NCBI RefSeq assembly: GCF_004664715.2
Contig: NC_051073.1
Span: 66,182,164-66,246,163, forward strand
DNA: 64,000 bases
From: Peromyscus leucopus
Lineage: Eukaryota; Chordata; Mammalia; Rodentia; Cricetidae
Reading direction: 5' to 3'
Shown one piece after another: positions 1 through 9,859 of the stretch; position 1 is the stretch's first letter, and every line of letters starts with the position of its first letter. The notes under the pieces are model-generated. The model was given only the letters and a program-made list of their open reading frames with translations. It did not search any database and was not told the DNA's origin. The position numbers and the translations under genes are program-made.

Positions 1-55
1 CATCTTGGCTGTGGCTTCTCTGGCACCGGAGACCAATACTGTGTGCCTGGCCTAG
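1..55 (+). other. Possible 3' end of an exon with a consensus splice donor
   Basis: The window opens with 55 bases that end in a perfect donor, AG|GTAAGT, with the junction after base 55. Frame 1 is open across the whole stretch and rich in Gly and Cys; frame 2 has a stop just before the donor. The stretch shows no repeat signature. It could be a coding exon, a non-coding transcript exon or a chance match. I do not recognise the product, and the exon's beginning lies outside the window. Confidence 0.25.
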
Positions 56-119
56 GTAAGTTCCCCACAGCTCCGGAGAAAGCTTTCCGGTGGGGACGGA
101 GCAGGCTGGGGAGGCCCTG

Positions 120-290
120 CTTGTGCTAACAAGGCACTAAATTAGGGCATTACACGCCTCATTTAGCACGTCTGTGCAAAACCTAAAAGTACTAATAAAT
201 TTTCCTTCTGGGGTCAAGAATCATAAAAGGAGAGATGATCAACCATTAATTAGCAGGGCAATTACAGCTTGACGGCTTCTGTTCTATCGC
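120..290. promoter_or_regulatory. Possible conserved non-coding element (homeodomain-type motifs)
   Basis: AT-rich, repeat-free sequence just downstream of the possible splice donor. It contains several TAAT cores, including CATTAATTAG near 245 and GCAATTACAG near 259, plus ACTAAATTAG near 137. Clusters of such motifs are usual in developmental enhancers, but no alignment was possible. Bases 56-690 hold nothing else recognisable. Confidence 0.25.
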
Positions 291-690
291 TGTCTCCCTC
301 AAATGGCACAATTTGTTCCAAATGCTTTTTGCAAAGCCGTCTTTCTTGGGGAGGGGGGTGGCATTAGCCAGGAAAGGGGCTCCTCTCCTCCAGCTTTCTT
401 GCCTGGATGTAAATGTTCTAGAAGATCAGCCCTGGGCATTTGATCAAAAGGAAACCTTGTTCCCTTTACATATTTTGTCATCTCCCCCACCCCCCCAAAC
501 AGCCTGAGTGCAAAATACAGGGCATCACTCATGGAAAAAAAAAAACATTCGTTCACTCTGGAGTTCCAGGGACACCTGGATTTTGTCAGATCTTTCGAAG
601 CAGAGCTGTGTGGAATGAGGAGACTCAGTCTTTTAGTTGAGCCCACCAGAGATGGCTGAGGACAAGTCAGAACTATCCACTGTTTCCTCC

Positions 691-861
691 CCCCACCCCA
701 CCCCACCTTTTTCTTGCCCTGAGACAGGGTTTCTCTATGTAACAATCCTGGCTGTCCTGCAATTTGCTTTGTAGACCAGGCTGGCCTGGAACTCACAGAG
801 GTCTGCCTGCCTCTACCTCCCAAGTGCTGGGATTAAAGGTGTGTGCCACCACTGCCCGGCT
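691..861 (-). repeat. B1 SINE, minus strand
   Basis: Reverse-complement B1: a T/C-rich tail on the left, then GAGACAGGGTTTCTCTATGT, the middle CCAGGCTGGCCTGGAACTCA, and the 5' head ending GCCACCACTGCCCGGCT. TTTCCTCCC occurs at 682-690 and again at 864-872 as a probable target-site duplication. Bases 862-1290 beyond it are unrecognised single-copy DNA. Confidence 0.9.
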
Positions 862-1292
862 CCTTTTCCTCCCTTTTAAGGGTGCATAGTTATAGAGCAT
901 GGAAAGCTGGGTAGGGGTTTTGTAATTCTTAGTTAGAAGTCTTAACCACGCCAGGTTCTATGCCAGCTTTGGTGCCCTCCATAAGCGCTGAGTATAAAGT
1001 GAAATGTTGAGTTAGGAATTGTAGGGCAGGGGCTTGAAAGGATAAACGGCACTGGTTGTTCAGCCGAAGAGTCACGAGCCATGGCTACCAGAGTTAGAGT
1101 GGGCTTTATTAGAAAGAAGAGGGGACAGGACGGAGAAGCCAGGCCTGGCTGAGAGGAAACACAGGAAGAGAGGCACAGAGAGAGAGAGCTTGGGGGTGCA
1201 CGTCCCACTTTAAGGCTGGGACGCAGTTGCCTGTTGATGGTATAATAAGGCGCAGACAAGACCCAGAGCTGTGCATGTACAGAATCCTAACA

Positions 1293-1482
1293 GGGCTGGA
1301 GAGACGGCTCAGCAGATAAGAGTACTGGCTGCTTTTCCAGAGGACCTGGGTTCATGTCCCAGCACCCACATGGCAGCTAACAACTGCCTCCAGTTCCACG
1401 GGGGCTGGCACCCTCACACAGACACACATGCTGGCAAAACAATGTGCATAAAATAGAAATAAATAAAACTCAATAAATAAAA
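1293..1482 (+). repeat. B2/B3 SINE
   Basis: Starts with the tRNA-derived head GGGCTGGAGAGACGGCTCAG, continues with the B2 body (TTCCAGAGGACCTGGGTTCA, CAGCACCCACATGGCAGCTA) and ends in an A-rich tail containing AATAAA repeats. AGAATCCTA precedes it and AGAATCTA follows it, a probable target-site duplication with one indel. Confidence 0.9.
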
Positions 1483-1490
1483 AGAATCTA

Positions 1491-1984
1491 GGCCCAGCTG
1501 GGTCTGATGGTGCACACCTTTAGTCCCAGCACTCCAGATGTTGGAATTCTGGCCCCTCCTCCAGCTCTATGACCGCACATGCGCAGTTCAATATGTGAAG
1601 CAAGGGACCTTACATCCGACCCAATCCATGCACTGCGTGATCACGTGTGCAGGGGAATCCATAAGAGGCGGATCACAAACCCCTCCCCCTTCTCCTCCTT
1701 CTTCTCCTCCCTCCTCTCCCTCCTCCTCACGTGTCTTTCCAACAGGCCTGGCCACGCTCTCTTCTGTCCCCTCCCTCCTCCTAATAAAGCTCTGTCTGAT
1801 ACTGGGTTTTGCCGTGCCTTGTGACCTTTCTCGCACGGTAACAGCGCCGCTTATTAAAACCAACACCGGAGGCAGAGACAGGTGGATCTCCGAGTTCAAG
1901 GGCAGCCTGATCTACAGAGCTACACAGAGAAAACCCTGTCTCAAAACAAAACAAAAACAAACAAACAAACAAACACACACACAC
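1491..1984 (+). repeat. B1 SINE split by an LTR insertion
   Basis: The B1 head lies at 1491-1538 (promoter and CCCAGCACT region). The remainder resumes at 1866 with GGAGGCAGAGACAGGTGGAT and runs to CCCTGTCTCAAAAC, followed by an A/CA-rich tail to about 1984. The 327 bp between the halves is a solo LTR. The B1 is therefore older than the LTR. Confidence 0.85.
1539..1865 (+). mobile_element. Solo LTR of an ERV (class II-like) inside a B1
   Basis: A 327-bp block with perfect inverted termini TGTTGG...CCAACA. It has a poly(A) signal AATAAA at 1783-1788, a CT-rich stretch before it and a GCACATGCGCA motif near 1575. It interrupts a B1 SINE between CCAGA on the left and CCGGA on the right; the one difference falls at a CpG, so these are a plausible short target duplication. 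Size and termini resemble IAP/ERVK-type LTRs, but I cannot name the subfamily. Confidence 0.7.
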
Positions 1985-2210
1985 CATGGAGCCAGCCAGA
2001 GGGCTCAGCAGGTCAAGACAACTAGCTACCAGACCTGACCTGAGCTTGATCCCTGAGACCTCCGTGACCAGAAAGAGAAGCGACTCCTGCAGCGTGTCCT
2101 CTGAGCTCCAGGCATAGGCTAGGGCACTCACCGCCCCTAACTCGATAAATTAATAAGCAAATGTAATTTAAAATTTAAAAGCAAATCAATAAGCAAAGAA
2201 ACAAATAAGA
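1985..2210 (+). repeat. Diverged B2/B3-like SINE with A/T-rich tail
   Basis: GAGCCAGCCAGAGGGCTCAG resembles a decayed B2 promoter head, followed by a B2-like body (TTGATCCCTGAGACCTC) and a long A/T-rich tail with several AATAA motifs up to about 2210. Bases 2211-2600 show nothing recognisable. Confidence 0.55.
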
Positions 2211-2602
2211 AGGACCGTCGAAGTAATAATGTTCTAAGATCCTCGAACCTCCTCTGGGCTTTGAAGAGGCAAGTGAATGCCCCCCGAAACCAGAGAACAG
2301 ACCTAAGGCTTCCCAGCCTTCTGGGATGCCTCTAGGCATCTGCGAATGAATGAAAGTAAATACATCTGGAGGAAGGTTTCCCGTGTGTTGAACCCTGCGT
2401 GTTTTGGTAGGTCGTGGATTCAGAGGTATAAACACACCCAGATGTTTAAAACCTTCCCCCGTTGTCTCTAATCATCAAAACAACGGAACTTTTGAACCTT
2501 TCCTCCCTACCTCACTGGGACTTGGAGAACCTTCTTTAAATGACTTTCCTATTTGTTTCCCTAATACCTCTCAGGCCCAGGGGCCCAGGGCCTTTGGTCA
2601 AC

Positions 2603-2624
2603 CACACACACACACACACACACA
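2603..2624. repeat. (AC)n microsatellite
   Basis: About eleven uninterrupted AC dinucleotides. Bases 2625-2939 between this tract and the ERV LTR are unrecognised. Confidence 0.95.
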
Positions 2625-2939
2625 AATCTAACTTTGAGGTCCCACACATTTAAGGTCTGCCCCGAGTGTTCACATGCAGATTGCGGCTGTTACCTGTGTG
2701 TTCCCTGTGGTGCAATGCCTGGGAGTAGTAGCTCTCTGTGGGAAGCCAGGGAATGGGAGTGGGGGGAGGGGGGAGGTTCTGTCTCTTTAACAAGTCAGTT
2801 TTCAGCTAGCAGGTGCCAGGCTGTGCCAGGCCTTTTGTGCATGCTAAAGGAACCCATTTCCTCTGTCTTAGGCTTGGCCTTTCTCTCCCAGCTCCAGCCT
2901 ACATCATCCACCCTAGCTCTGCAACAGCTACTGCTCGGT

Positions 2940-3334
2940 TGGAACTTCCAGCCTGCTCCATTCCTCTCTCTCCGAACCCCATCCTCTCAGAGACTCTCCA
3001 GCAAAGAAAACCGTCAAAAAGCCCAGTTCGGCATTATTGGAGGCTGTTGCGGACCCTCCCCTGAAGTTGCCAGCGACCCAAGTCCCCACCTAAAAGCATT
3101 GTAATTGGCCAGCTTGTGGCAGACACACCATCACCCCTCACCTACGGGGTACTTAAGCACCCTGCGTTAGTTTGGCCATGTGACTTCCCCTGCCTCTTCT
3201 CCCTCCTTGATCGCTGGGGGCTAGAGGATTCAATGGGAGTTGCTTTACTCAAAATAAATCCGTTTTCAATTTGGCTTGATCTGGCTTACTGCATTGGTGG
3301 AGAAATCTATTACAGGGGTACAGAAAACCTATTA
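2940..3334 (+). mobile_element. 5' LTR of the class I ERV
   Basis: Begins TGGAACTTCCAG. A TATA-like GGGTACTTAAGCACC lies near 3148 and the poly(A) signal AATAAA at 3253-3258. It ends at CAGAAAACCTATTA, shared with the 3' LTR, although the usual final CA is not clear. It is visibly diverged from the 3' LTR by substitutions and small indels. Confidence 0.75.
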
Positions 3335-3337
3335 CCT

Positions 3338-3355
3338 TGGTGCTGAAACCCAGGA
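3338..3355 (+). other. Retroviral primer-binding site, tRNA-Phe type
   Basis: TGGTGCTGAAACCCAGGA starts three bases after LTR1. It fits the complement of the 3' end of mammalian tRNA-Phe at 16 of 18 positions. Both mismatches are transitions at CpG sites (CpG to TpG and CpG to CpA), as expected from ageing of methylated DNA. Confidence 0.7.
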
Positions 3356-3918
3356 GAAGTTGAACCTTCCTGCTAGTGGACTAGGTCCCCCGGCCACATT
3401 GGGGGGGGACGACACTCCTCTCCCTTTATCTTCCTCTCTGCCAGATGGGATCAACTTTTGACTGGGGGGTAAGTCACCCACTTGCAGCCACCGCTTACAG
3501 AGATGCTGGGTATCTCCTCCGGGTCAAGATCTCTTCTGGGTCAAGACCTTCGGGCTATCCTGCCAAGCTGTGGCAGCACCAGCGCAAGCCTAACCCATTT
3601 CCAGAGCAAAGACCATCTTTGTTCTGGGGGACCTTTTCGGAAGAGACATCCTACCCAAAGGCTGCCCCCACCCCCACTGCTTGACCCAAGGCTATCATAG
3701 AAGATGCCTCACCCAAGCCCTCGGGTCTCCAGTGCAGGCTTGGAAACGGGCAACCTCTGATCTAAACCCGCTCCTCTGTCACCCCTGGGGTGTCAACTAC
3801 AAAATGTATCCAAACTGGGGCTGTCTCACACCATAGGATGAATGATTTGAGCTCCCTTATCCAGGGCTTTTGAGCTCTGCCCTCCCGCCCCCCCTTCTTC
3901 CTGTCTCCCTCTTCTTGT

Positions 3919-3954
<36 letters not shown>

Positions 3955-4099
3955 CCTCCCTCTCTCATGTCTCCACTCCAAGATGGCCTTTCGCTCTTTT
4001 ATTCTCCCCATTCTCCAATCAACCTCTTCCACTAACTCTGTTGTTCCTGGTGTGTTCTCTTAGTGGTATACCTTGGCAGAGCCCGCCGAAAGGTACCCG
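3356..4099 (+). other. ERV leader/5' internal region, no intact frame
   Basis: Follows the primer-binding site and is C-rich and degenerate. Bases 3430-3460 contain GGGATCAACTTTTGACTGGG, then a possible donor GGGGTAAGTC near 3467. It includes a short (TCTG)n tract at 3919-3953. I see no clear gag matrix or capsid similarity. Confidence 0.4.
3919..3953. repeat. (TCTG)n microsatellite
   Basis: About nine tandem TCTG units within the ERV leader region. Confidence 0.95.
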
Positions 4100-4110
4100 C
4101 TTTGCCTTTT

Positions 4111-4280
4111 TTTTTCTCTTTTTCTTTTTTTTCCCTCCGAGACAGGGTTTCTCTGTGTAGTTTGGGTGCCTGTCCTGGATCTCGCTCTGCAGACCAGGCT
4201 GGCCTCGAACTCACAGAGATCCGCCTGGCTCTGCCTCCCAAGTGCCGGGATTAAAGGTGTGCGCCACCACCGCCTGGCCC
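4111..4280 (-). repeat. B1 SINE, minus strand, inside the ERV
   Basis: Reverse-complement B1 with a T-rich tail on the left, GAGACAGGGTTTCTCTGTGT, the tail variant reading GGGTGCCTGTCCTGGATCTC, and head GCGCCACCACCGCCTGGC. Flanked by CTTTGCCTTTT at 4100-4110 and 4282-4292. It is therefore a later insertion into the ERV. Confidence 0.9.
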
Positions 4281-4328
4281 ACTTTGCCTTTTTGACTCTC
4301 TAGGCTGTCCTGGAATTTGGTCTGGCTG

Positions 4329-4471
4329 TGCTGGGATTCTACACGCCCCCAAACAGATCCACTCTCTCCGTGTGTTTCGGTCTGCAATCCCACCCTACCG
4401 TGCTGGGATTCTACCTGCCTGCTCCACCGGAAACAGATCTGCTCTCTTCGTTTCTGTCTGCTCTCCTACCC
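4329..4471 (+). repeat. Two diverged tandem copies of a ~72-bp unit
   Basis: TGCTGGGATTCTAC occurs at 4329 and again at 4401. Both copies continue with CC-rich sequence, AAACAGATC, CTCTC and a TCTGC-containing end. This is an internal duplication within the ERV 5' internal region. Confidence 0.7.
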
Positions 4472-4696
4472 TCAACTGCAAGAATGTCCCATCCTTATGT
4501 TTGTTACAACATGGGAGTCAAAGCCGGACAGGCCAGCGGCTTCGTGCCCAGAACAAGCCTGTTCTTCCTTATAGTGTCTACTGATCTAAGCCTCAGTAAG
4601 GTATGTACGGATCGTTTGTCTGTAAATTTGATTGCAAATTCTAGAGTCTGATACTTCAGCCGCTGCTTCCCTCTGCCCTGAGTCACCATCCATGTG

Positions 4697-4699
<3 letters not shown>

Positions 4700-4736
<37 letters not shown>
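4700..4736. repeat. (TG)n microsatellite
   Basis: About 18 TG units. A short C9/(CA)n tract lies nearby at about 4945-4967. Bases 4740-5213 show nothing else recognisable. Confidence 0.95.
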
Positions 4737-4738
<2 letters not shown>

Positions 4739-5213
4739 TGTCTGGCTCCTGCAGCCTCTTGCACAAATGTGGACATCTCCTCTCCTGCTCTCTCCCCTCT
4801 CCCAGCAGCCTGGGAGAGCCACAGCTTAAGTTCTAGGCCTCTGTATTCATATGACTCTGGCTCTTTTGGCCCGTTGACCCACATGGACACCTCCCTTCTC
4901 TCCTTCCTCCTGGTTTTCTCCTACCTTGCAGCCAGCCTGACTGCCCCCCCCCCACACACACACACTCTTCCTCCATGGACTCAGGTTTTATTTTATCAGC
5001 TTGGCCTCAGTACAAATCAATGGTCAAAATGGGCAAACTTGATTTCCAAATTTTCACAAACTGTTAACTGCTGTGGCTGTAAACAAGTGATTCCCAAATA
5101 TCTTATACCAGAACTTGCTCTGCTACACTTCTGGAGTCCCTTACCTCTAAGGCTCTATTCCCTCACTCCTAAAAATCTTTTATTCCTTTGATTTTTTTTA
5201 TATACTACTCTCT

Positions 5214-5306
5214 CCTTTTTCTCTGTGTAACAGCCCTGGCTGTCCTGGAACTCATGTTGTAGGCCACGCTGGCCTCGAACTCACAGAGATCCATCTGCCT
5301 CTGCCA
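5214..5306 (-). repeat. B1 SINE fragment, minus strand
   Basis: Truncated reverse B1: TCTCTGTGTAACAGCCCTGG, CTGTCCTGGAACTCATG, GCTGGCCTCGAACTCACAGA, ending before the promoter head. Confidence 0.8.
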
Positions 5307-5604
5307 CCATATCTTAAGATTATACTGTAAACTCTTATTTCAGGATTTGCAAGTTGCTCATGTAGCATGATTTAAAACCTATACAATTTGTAACAAAGGG
5401 TTTCCCACGGGAAGTTTTGTTTGTCTTGCTGTTAGAAAAGTTTTGTCTATTTTTTGTACGTGTGGATGGATCCTTGCCTCTATCTTTTCTTGTGGACATG
5501 GGAGCTGCACAAAATCACATGAGGCTCAGTTAAATGTAGAGATGTTTGTGGCCACTGCACGTCTGCTTCTGACTGGTCTTAGATGTGTGAGTTTACTATG
5601 TTCC

Positions 5605-7190
5605 CTGTGTCTTGGTTGCTGCGGGCCGCAGGAATCTATCATAAGAACTCAGCTGGTTATGGCGAAGTCACTACCTGGAGGATCAAGGATTTCCTCCAGA
5701 GGAAGCCAAATTCCAAGGAGCTTTTGGTGTTACTTGGATGTTGTACATCAGCTGTGTTTTGTTATGAAAATCATGTGTGCCTTCATAGTTTTCCCAATTG
5801 ACTTTTCCCTAAGAAGGGCTAACAGTGTGGACTGATCACTCTCTGGACATACACATTCCAGGTATTTGGAGAACAGCCTCGGGAAAGGCTTTCTCTGGAA
5901 TCAGATATCTCCCTTGGCCACTTTCAAGGACTAGCAGTAATAACAGTCCACATGCAAGTCTCCTGGTTTAAGGTAAATTCCACAAGGAGATACCACCTAG
6001 GTCAGGTGGACGTTAAGTAATAGCTTTACACAATTTAGCTCGGATCCTCCTTTTCTTACAGCCTTACTAACTTTATAGACCTCTAACTCCTTACCTAACC
6101 ACTTCTAGGAATATTTAGATAACCTTCTGAGCTGACAGCTATGCTCAGCCAGAACCCCAGTTCAAGCCTCCCTGTAACTATCATCATTGGCAGCATCCGG
6201 CCAGGTCCATCCCCATATGGAGGAAAGTACCTTATCAGAGATACCTCTGTACTCTCTAAAAACAGACTTAAGCATCCAGACTACCTGTTTGCGAAGGCCT
6301 GGCGGATGTGCCAATTAAGCTTAACTTCCTCCTTTCCCAAATCTTACCTCTAGTTCCAGATCTCCCTTTAATTATCACCAGAGGCATCTAGCTGTACACA
6401 GGTTGCCTAGCGACCAGCACACGAAAGTCTGCAGAAAAATGGCAGATAGCTTGGACAGATATGAACCACAGGAAAAATAGAAGGCAGTTTTTATTTTCTC
6501 CCATTGACCTAGCAACTTATAGATTCTTAACATTTTCTACCAATCACATTTGAGGTTATAGTTGAGCACATAAGATCCCTCTTCTTAGATATTACCCAAA
6601 TTTAGCCTTTAGTTAATTCATTCCCCATTGGTCACTTCCCCTTTGGGTTGCAAATGATAATTAACAATTATTGCCCCTCTCTGTGATTCTTATCACCCCT
6701 CCGTTTGACCCTGGAAGCCTGGTTTTGCACTGCTAAGGAAATACTGCTTGTAAGTGTATATAAACCAGGACTTCCAGGGCACAGGAGGACAGAGAAGAGA
6801 AAAGAGAATGGAAGAACTAGATGGGTAAGAACTTGAGAGGAACAAACTGAGATGGGGAAGAACCAGATTGAAGGGCTAGAAGAGAGTACTAGAGGAACGA
6901 GATGGAAGATGAGGAAGAGCCAGATGGGGAAGTACTAGCTGGGTAAGAACATGCTAAAAAAGGACCTAGATGAGGCAGAATTAAGATGAGAGAATTAAGA
7001 TAGAACTTAGAGGGAGCAATAGATAAGTATAGAGAGAAATCAGGCAAGAAAGGACCTAGGCACTGAAACTGTGTATAAAGGATGTTATGCCAGAGGAATT
7101 AAAGCAAGTGGATGATGGAGCGCGGTGTGCTGAGATTCTATTTCCTGAAAACGGTCCTCACTGTTAGTCGTTCTCTCTCCCGAGCCCCTG
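5605..7190 (+). mobile_element. Probable long LTR of another ERV, nested in the class I ERV
   Basis: The sequence has LTR promoter features in order: CCAAT-type boxes (ACCAATCACA near 6539; reverse box CCCCATTGGTC near 6625), a strong TATA box TATATAAA at 6757-6764, and a poly(A) signal variant AATTAAA at 7097-7103. TATA to poly(A) signal is about 340 bp and is filled with purine-rich imperfect repeats. The exact ends are uncertain: the left end may be near TGCTGCGGGCCGC (about 5613), and the right end is unresolved. This is inference from layout; I do not name the family. Confidence 0.4.
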
Positions 7191-8568
7191 GGATGTATAA
7201 TATTAAGGCTGGTCCTTCTAATATTATGCAAGACTTGGTGATAGCTCAGCTGTTATTGTTGAAACTAGCTGCCTGGACTCAGAATTTGCCTCTAGGATTT
7301 CTGGCCACTGAATCTGATGCAATGACAGAGATTCATATGTCATTTGGGTGTAAATAACATTAAAGCTATTTTATGCTGTTCCACCTTATTTAGAAAAAAA
7401 CTGCTAAGGAATTGGGTATGGTTAAAAATCTGTAACAAAAAGTTAAGACTTATAACTCCATATTGGAACTGTTCTGGGAAACAACATGTGGTCTGCCAGG
7501 TCCATGTATTAATTAAGTACAGCCATGCACATGGGCAGTCGCCATTTTGACCAAGGTTGGAGAAGAGGGATATCATCTGACTTCACCACCATTTTGATTA
7601 ATGGTGACCACATGGAGTGGGCCCAACAAGGAGACAACAGGTCTCCAAGATATTTTGGATTAGGGTGGATTTCTGTATGATAATTCCTGTCCTGTCCTGA
7701 AAACAAGGTTTATGAATGATAGGATTTAAAACAAGGCTGGTTGAATGAGATAAAGCTGCACCTCCATGCATTCATGTATAGGGATGTATCTTGCTGGCAG
7801 CCAGATTTTGTAATGTAAGAGTAATCTAATCCCCTTGATATTGATTTTAGAGACATCAAATTGTTCACACTATTGAAACTTGGTTTTGCCATCTACAAAT
7901 TATGGTTGTGCTCTATGTCTTCGATTCTTGAAATAAAAACTTAGGACCACGGCTGAACACCAGAGACTGAGGTATTCCTGTCTCATGATGCAGCCAGATG
8001 GTGACCTGAGGAGTCTGGCAAAGGGTCTCTTTACCCAAGGTCTAGTCAGGCTAACAAAGACCAATTCAGGAATGTATGTCCAACCTCCTTGCTTTTACTA
8101 ACATTGTTAAGCTGCTGTAGCTAGTTTGGTAAACTTAGTCATACAGAAAACTATGGTGTTCTATAAAAAAATCAGGAAAGATCTCAGTCTCTTTGTGGAT
8201 TGTTTATGAATTAAAAGTCTTATATTGATATTAAAAGAGCTTCAGTTCAGAAATTGTTTTCTTAAGGCTAAACTTAACAGGGATAAGACTATAAAATCCT
8301 AGTCTTGTAAGACATACAGGTTAAGCATCAGCCACCTCATAAAGGATCAGTTTCTTTGATATATTCAGATCTAGCTTGTATGTATGTTCTCAAAGTTAAG
8401 CCTAAAACAAGTAAATAGAAACAAGCAACATTCATCTAGTTTAGCTATATCTAACAGATAATAGTCCTCAAATGCTTCAGGGATCTGAGAATATGACATT
8501 TAAAATGTTTAATAAAAAAGTTTTTCCTGATAGAGACATGCCACTATCCCTATCTCCTCCAAAGAAGA
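7191..8568 (+). other. Degenerate ERV-internal-like sequence, unassigned
   Basis: AT-rich sequence with no frame above about 80 codons. An AATAAAA near 7931 precedes GGACCACGGCTGAACACC. It probably belongs either to the nested LTR element or to the surrounding class I ERV. I cannot assign it to a gene. Confidence 0.3.
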
Positions 8569-8806
8569 TGGATGGGTGCAGAAGAACTTCCACCTGGAGC
8601 TTGTTTTAAATGTAGCAAATTGTCATGGAGCGGAATAAAACTCTCTCACCTCACCTGCTGCCAAGACCCTGTCCAGATTGTGAACATGCAGGACACTGGG
8701 GAATTGATTGCCCCACTTCACCAAGACAAGGTAGAATGGTCCCCCCAAGTTCCTACTCCACAGGAAAGTCTGTCAGATCTTCTGGGCCCGGCAGTTGAAG
8801 ACTAAT
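8569..8806 (+). pseudogene. gag: ERV gag nucleocapsid (zinc-knuckle) remnant
   Basis: The frame from 8572 gives 77 codons. The first third holds a Cys-x2-Cys pair within ACFKCSK, as at the start of a retroviral CCHC zinc knuckle. Pro-, Cys- and Gln-rich sequence follows and the frame ends at 8805. The rest of the knuckle (Gly, His, last Cys) is not preserved in this frame. In retroviruses nucleocapsid binds and packages genomic RNA. Its position is upstream of an envelope remnant and downstream of a tRNA-Phe primer site, which fits a gamma-like provirus. Protease and polymerase, which should follow, are missing. It is non-functional. Confidence 0.5.
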
Positions 8807-9469
8807 GTTGTCCTAGGACCTCTGTCCCGACGACCGGGGAAGAACCTGGGGTAGCTGCTTCATCTGCTTACTCAGGTGAAATTTATACTTCTCAGATCTG
8901 ATGGTGTTTGATGACCAGGCTACTGATAGCTTCGTCAGTTTAACAGCAACCCCCCCGCCCCAGGCTACAACCACCCTAGTAATTCATTAATTAGTTCATT
9001 AGTTAAGTTTCTTGTTTGAAAAAAAAGTTTGTCTTGTTTACAAGCTTCATAGTAAAGGATAAGCAGGATTCGGATGTAAGTTTCCACTAAAGAAACACAG
9101 AAAATGATTTAAGATATATAAGTGCAAATTGTAGAGGTATAAATAAATGATTTAAAGTATGTAAAGAGTGTGGCTTCTGTCCCCTTTCTATGCTATTATT
9201 GCACTGGAATTTTGGAGGTTCAGAATTTTAGCATTGATAAATGGAGTTCTGATAAACTGATAGAGCACCGACTGTTTACAATTCAGTCACAAGCTCAAGA
9301 TTTTACATTTCCTCTGGTTGTTTCTAAGTATAGACTTAAAGACATGTTTCATTGGCCTAAAACATACATCAGGCTCTCTAGACATAGAAAAGGTGTTCAT
9401 GCCTTTTAACCCAAAGCCATAGCCTTTGCGAAGACACCAAGGTGTAAGTCCGTTCCAGAGGTTTTACAG
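8807..9469 (+). other. Deleted pol region of the ERV
   Basis: Only about 0.7 kb lies between the nucleocapsid and envelope remnants, where several kilobases of protease, reverse transcriptase and integrase would be expected. The stretch is AT-rich with no recognisable polymerase motif. An open frame at 9170-9409 (79 codons) has no recognised similarity. Confidence 0.4.
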
Positions 9470-9758
9470 ACACCCGCATGTTCCTGGGGAAAGAGTGCGG
9501 CTACTGTATTAAGGAACCTGGTTGTGGAAACTAAATATCAAGCTTGAAGAACTTCCTCAATACAACCAGGACACCTCTCCCTTCCATTCTTTCTGGCAGT
9601 CTTTACTCTTCCCATGGCTAGCCCCATTCGTAGGGCCAGTGGTAATAATCTATTTTTTTCTCCCAGCAACTTGCCTTCTCCGCTTCCTCCAGGAACAGAC
9701 TCCTGAGGTCTCCAGGACAGTGTTAACCGAGTGGTTCTTCACCCATACCTCCCGCTAA
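9470..9758 (+). pseudogene. env: ERV envelope transmembrane-subunit remnant
   Basis: The frame 9522-9758 (78 codons) has a charged/polar start, an aromatic stretch with SFWQSLLFPWL at about residues 23-33, then a hydrophobic helix at about residues 33-53 containing FVGPVVIIYFFLPATC, followed by LLRF. Order and composition match the C-terminal membrane anchor of gamma-type envelope proteins: Pro-Trp, then Gly-Pro at the helix start, then a Cys and basic end. A Cys-rich stretch at 9479-9532 in another frame may be the decayed disulfide-loop region. The frames are broken by shifts and stops, so it is non-functional. It ends about 100 bp before the 3' LTR, where env should end. Confidence 0.6.
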
Positions 9759-9859
9759 GCCTGAGCCTACCACCTCCTGACTTCCCCTCCCTACGTCGTC
9801 CCATGCAACAGGAAGTAGTCAGATTTGAACCAGCACCCATATACCCCAAAAGGTCACAA

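Noticed and set aside
9170..9409. 79-codon frame as a possible ERV polymerase remnant
   Set aside because: I could see no reverse-transcriptase or integrase motif, so I only note the region as deleted pol.
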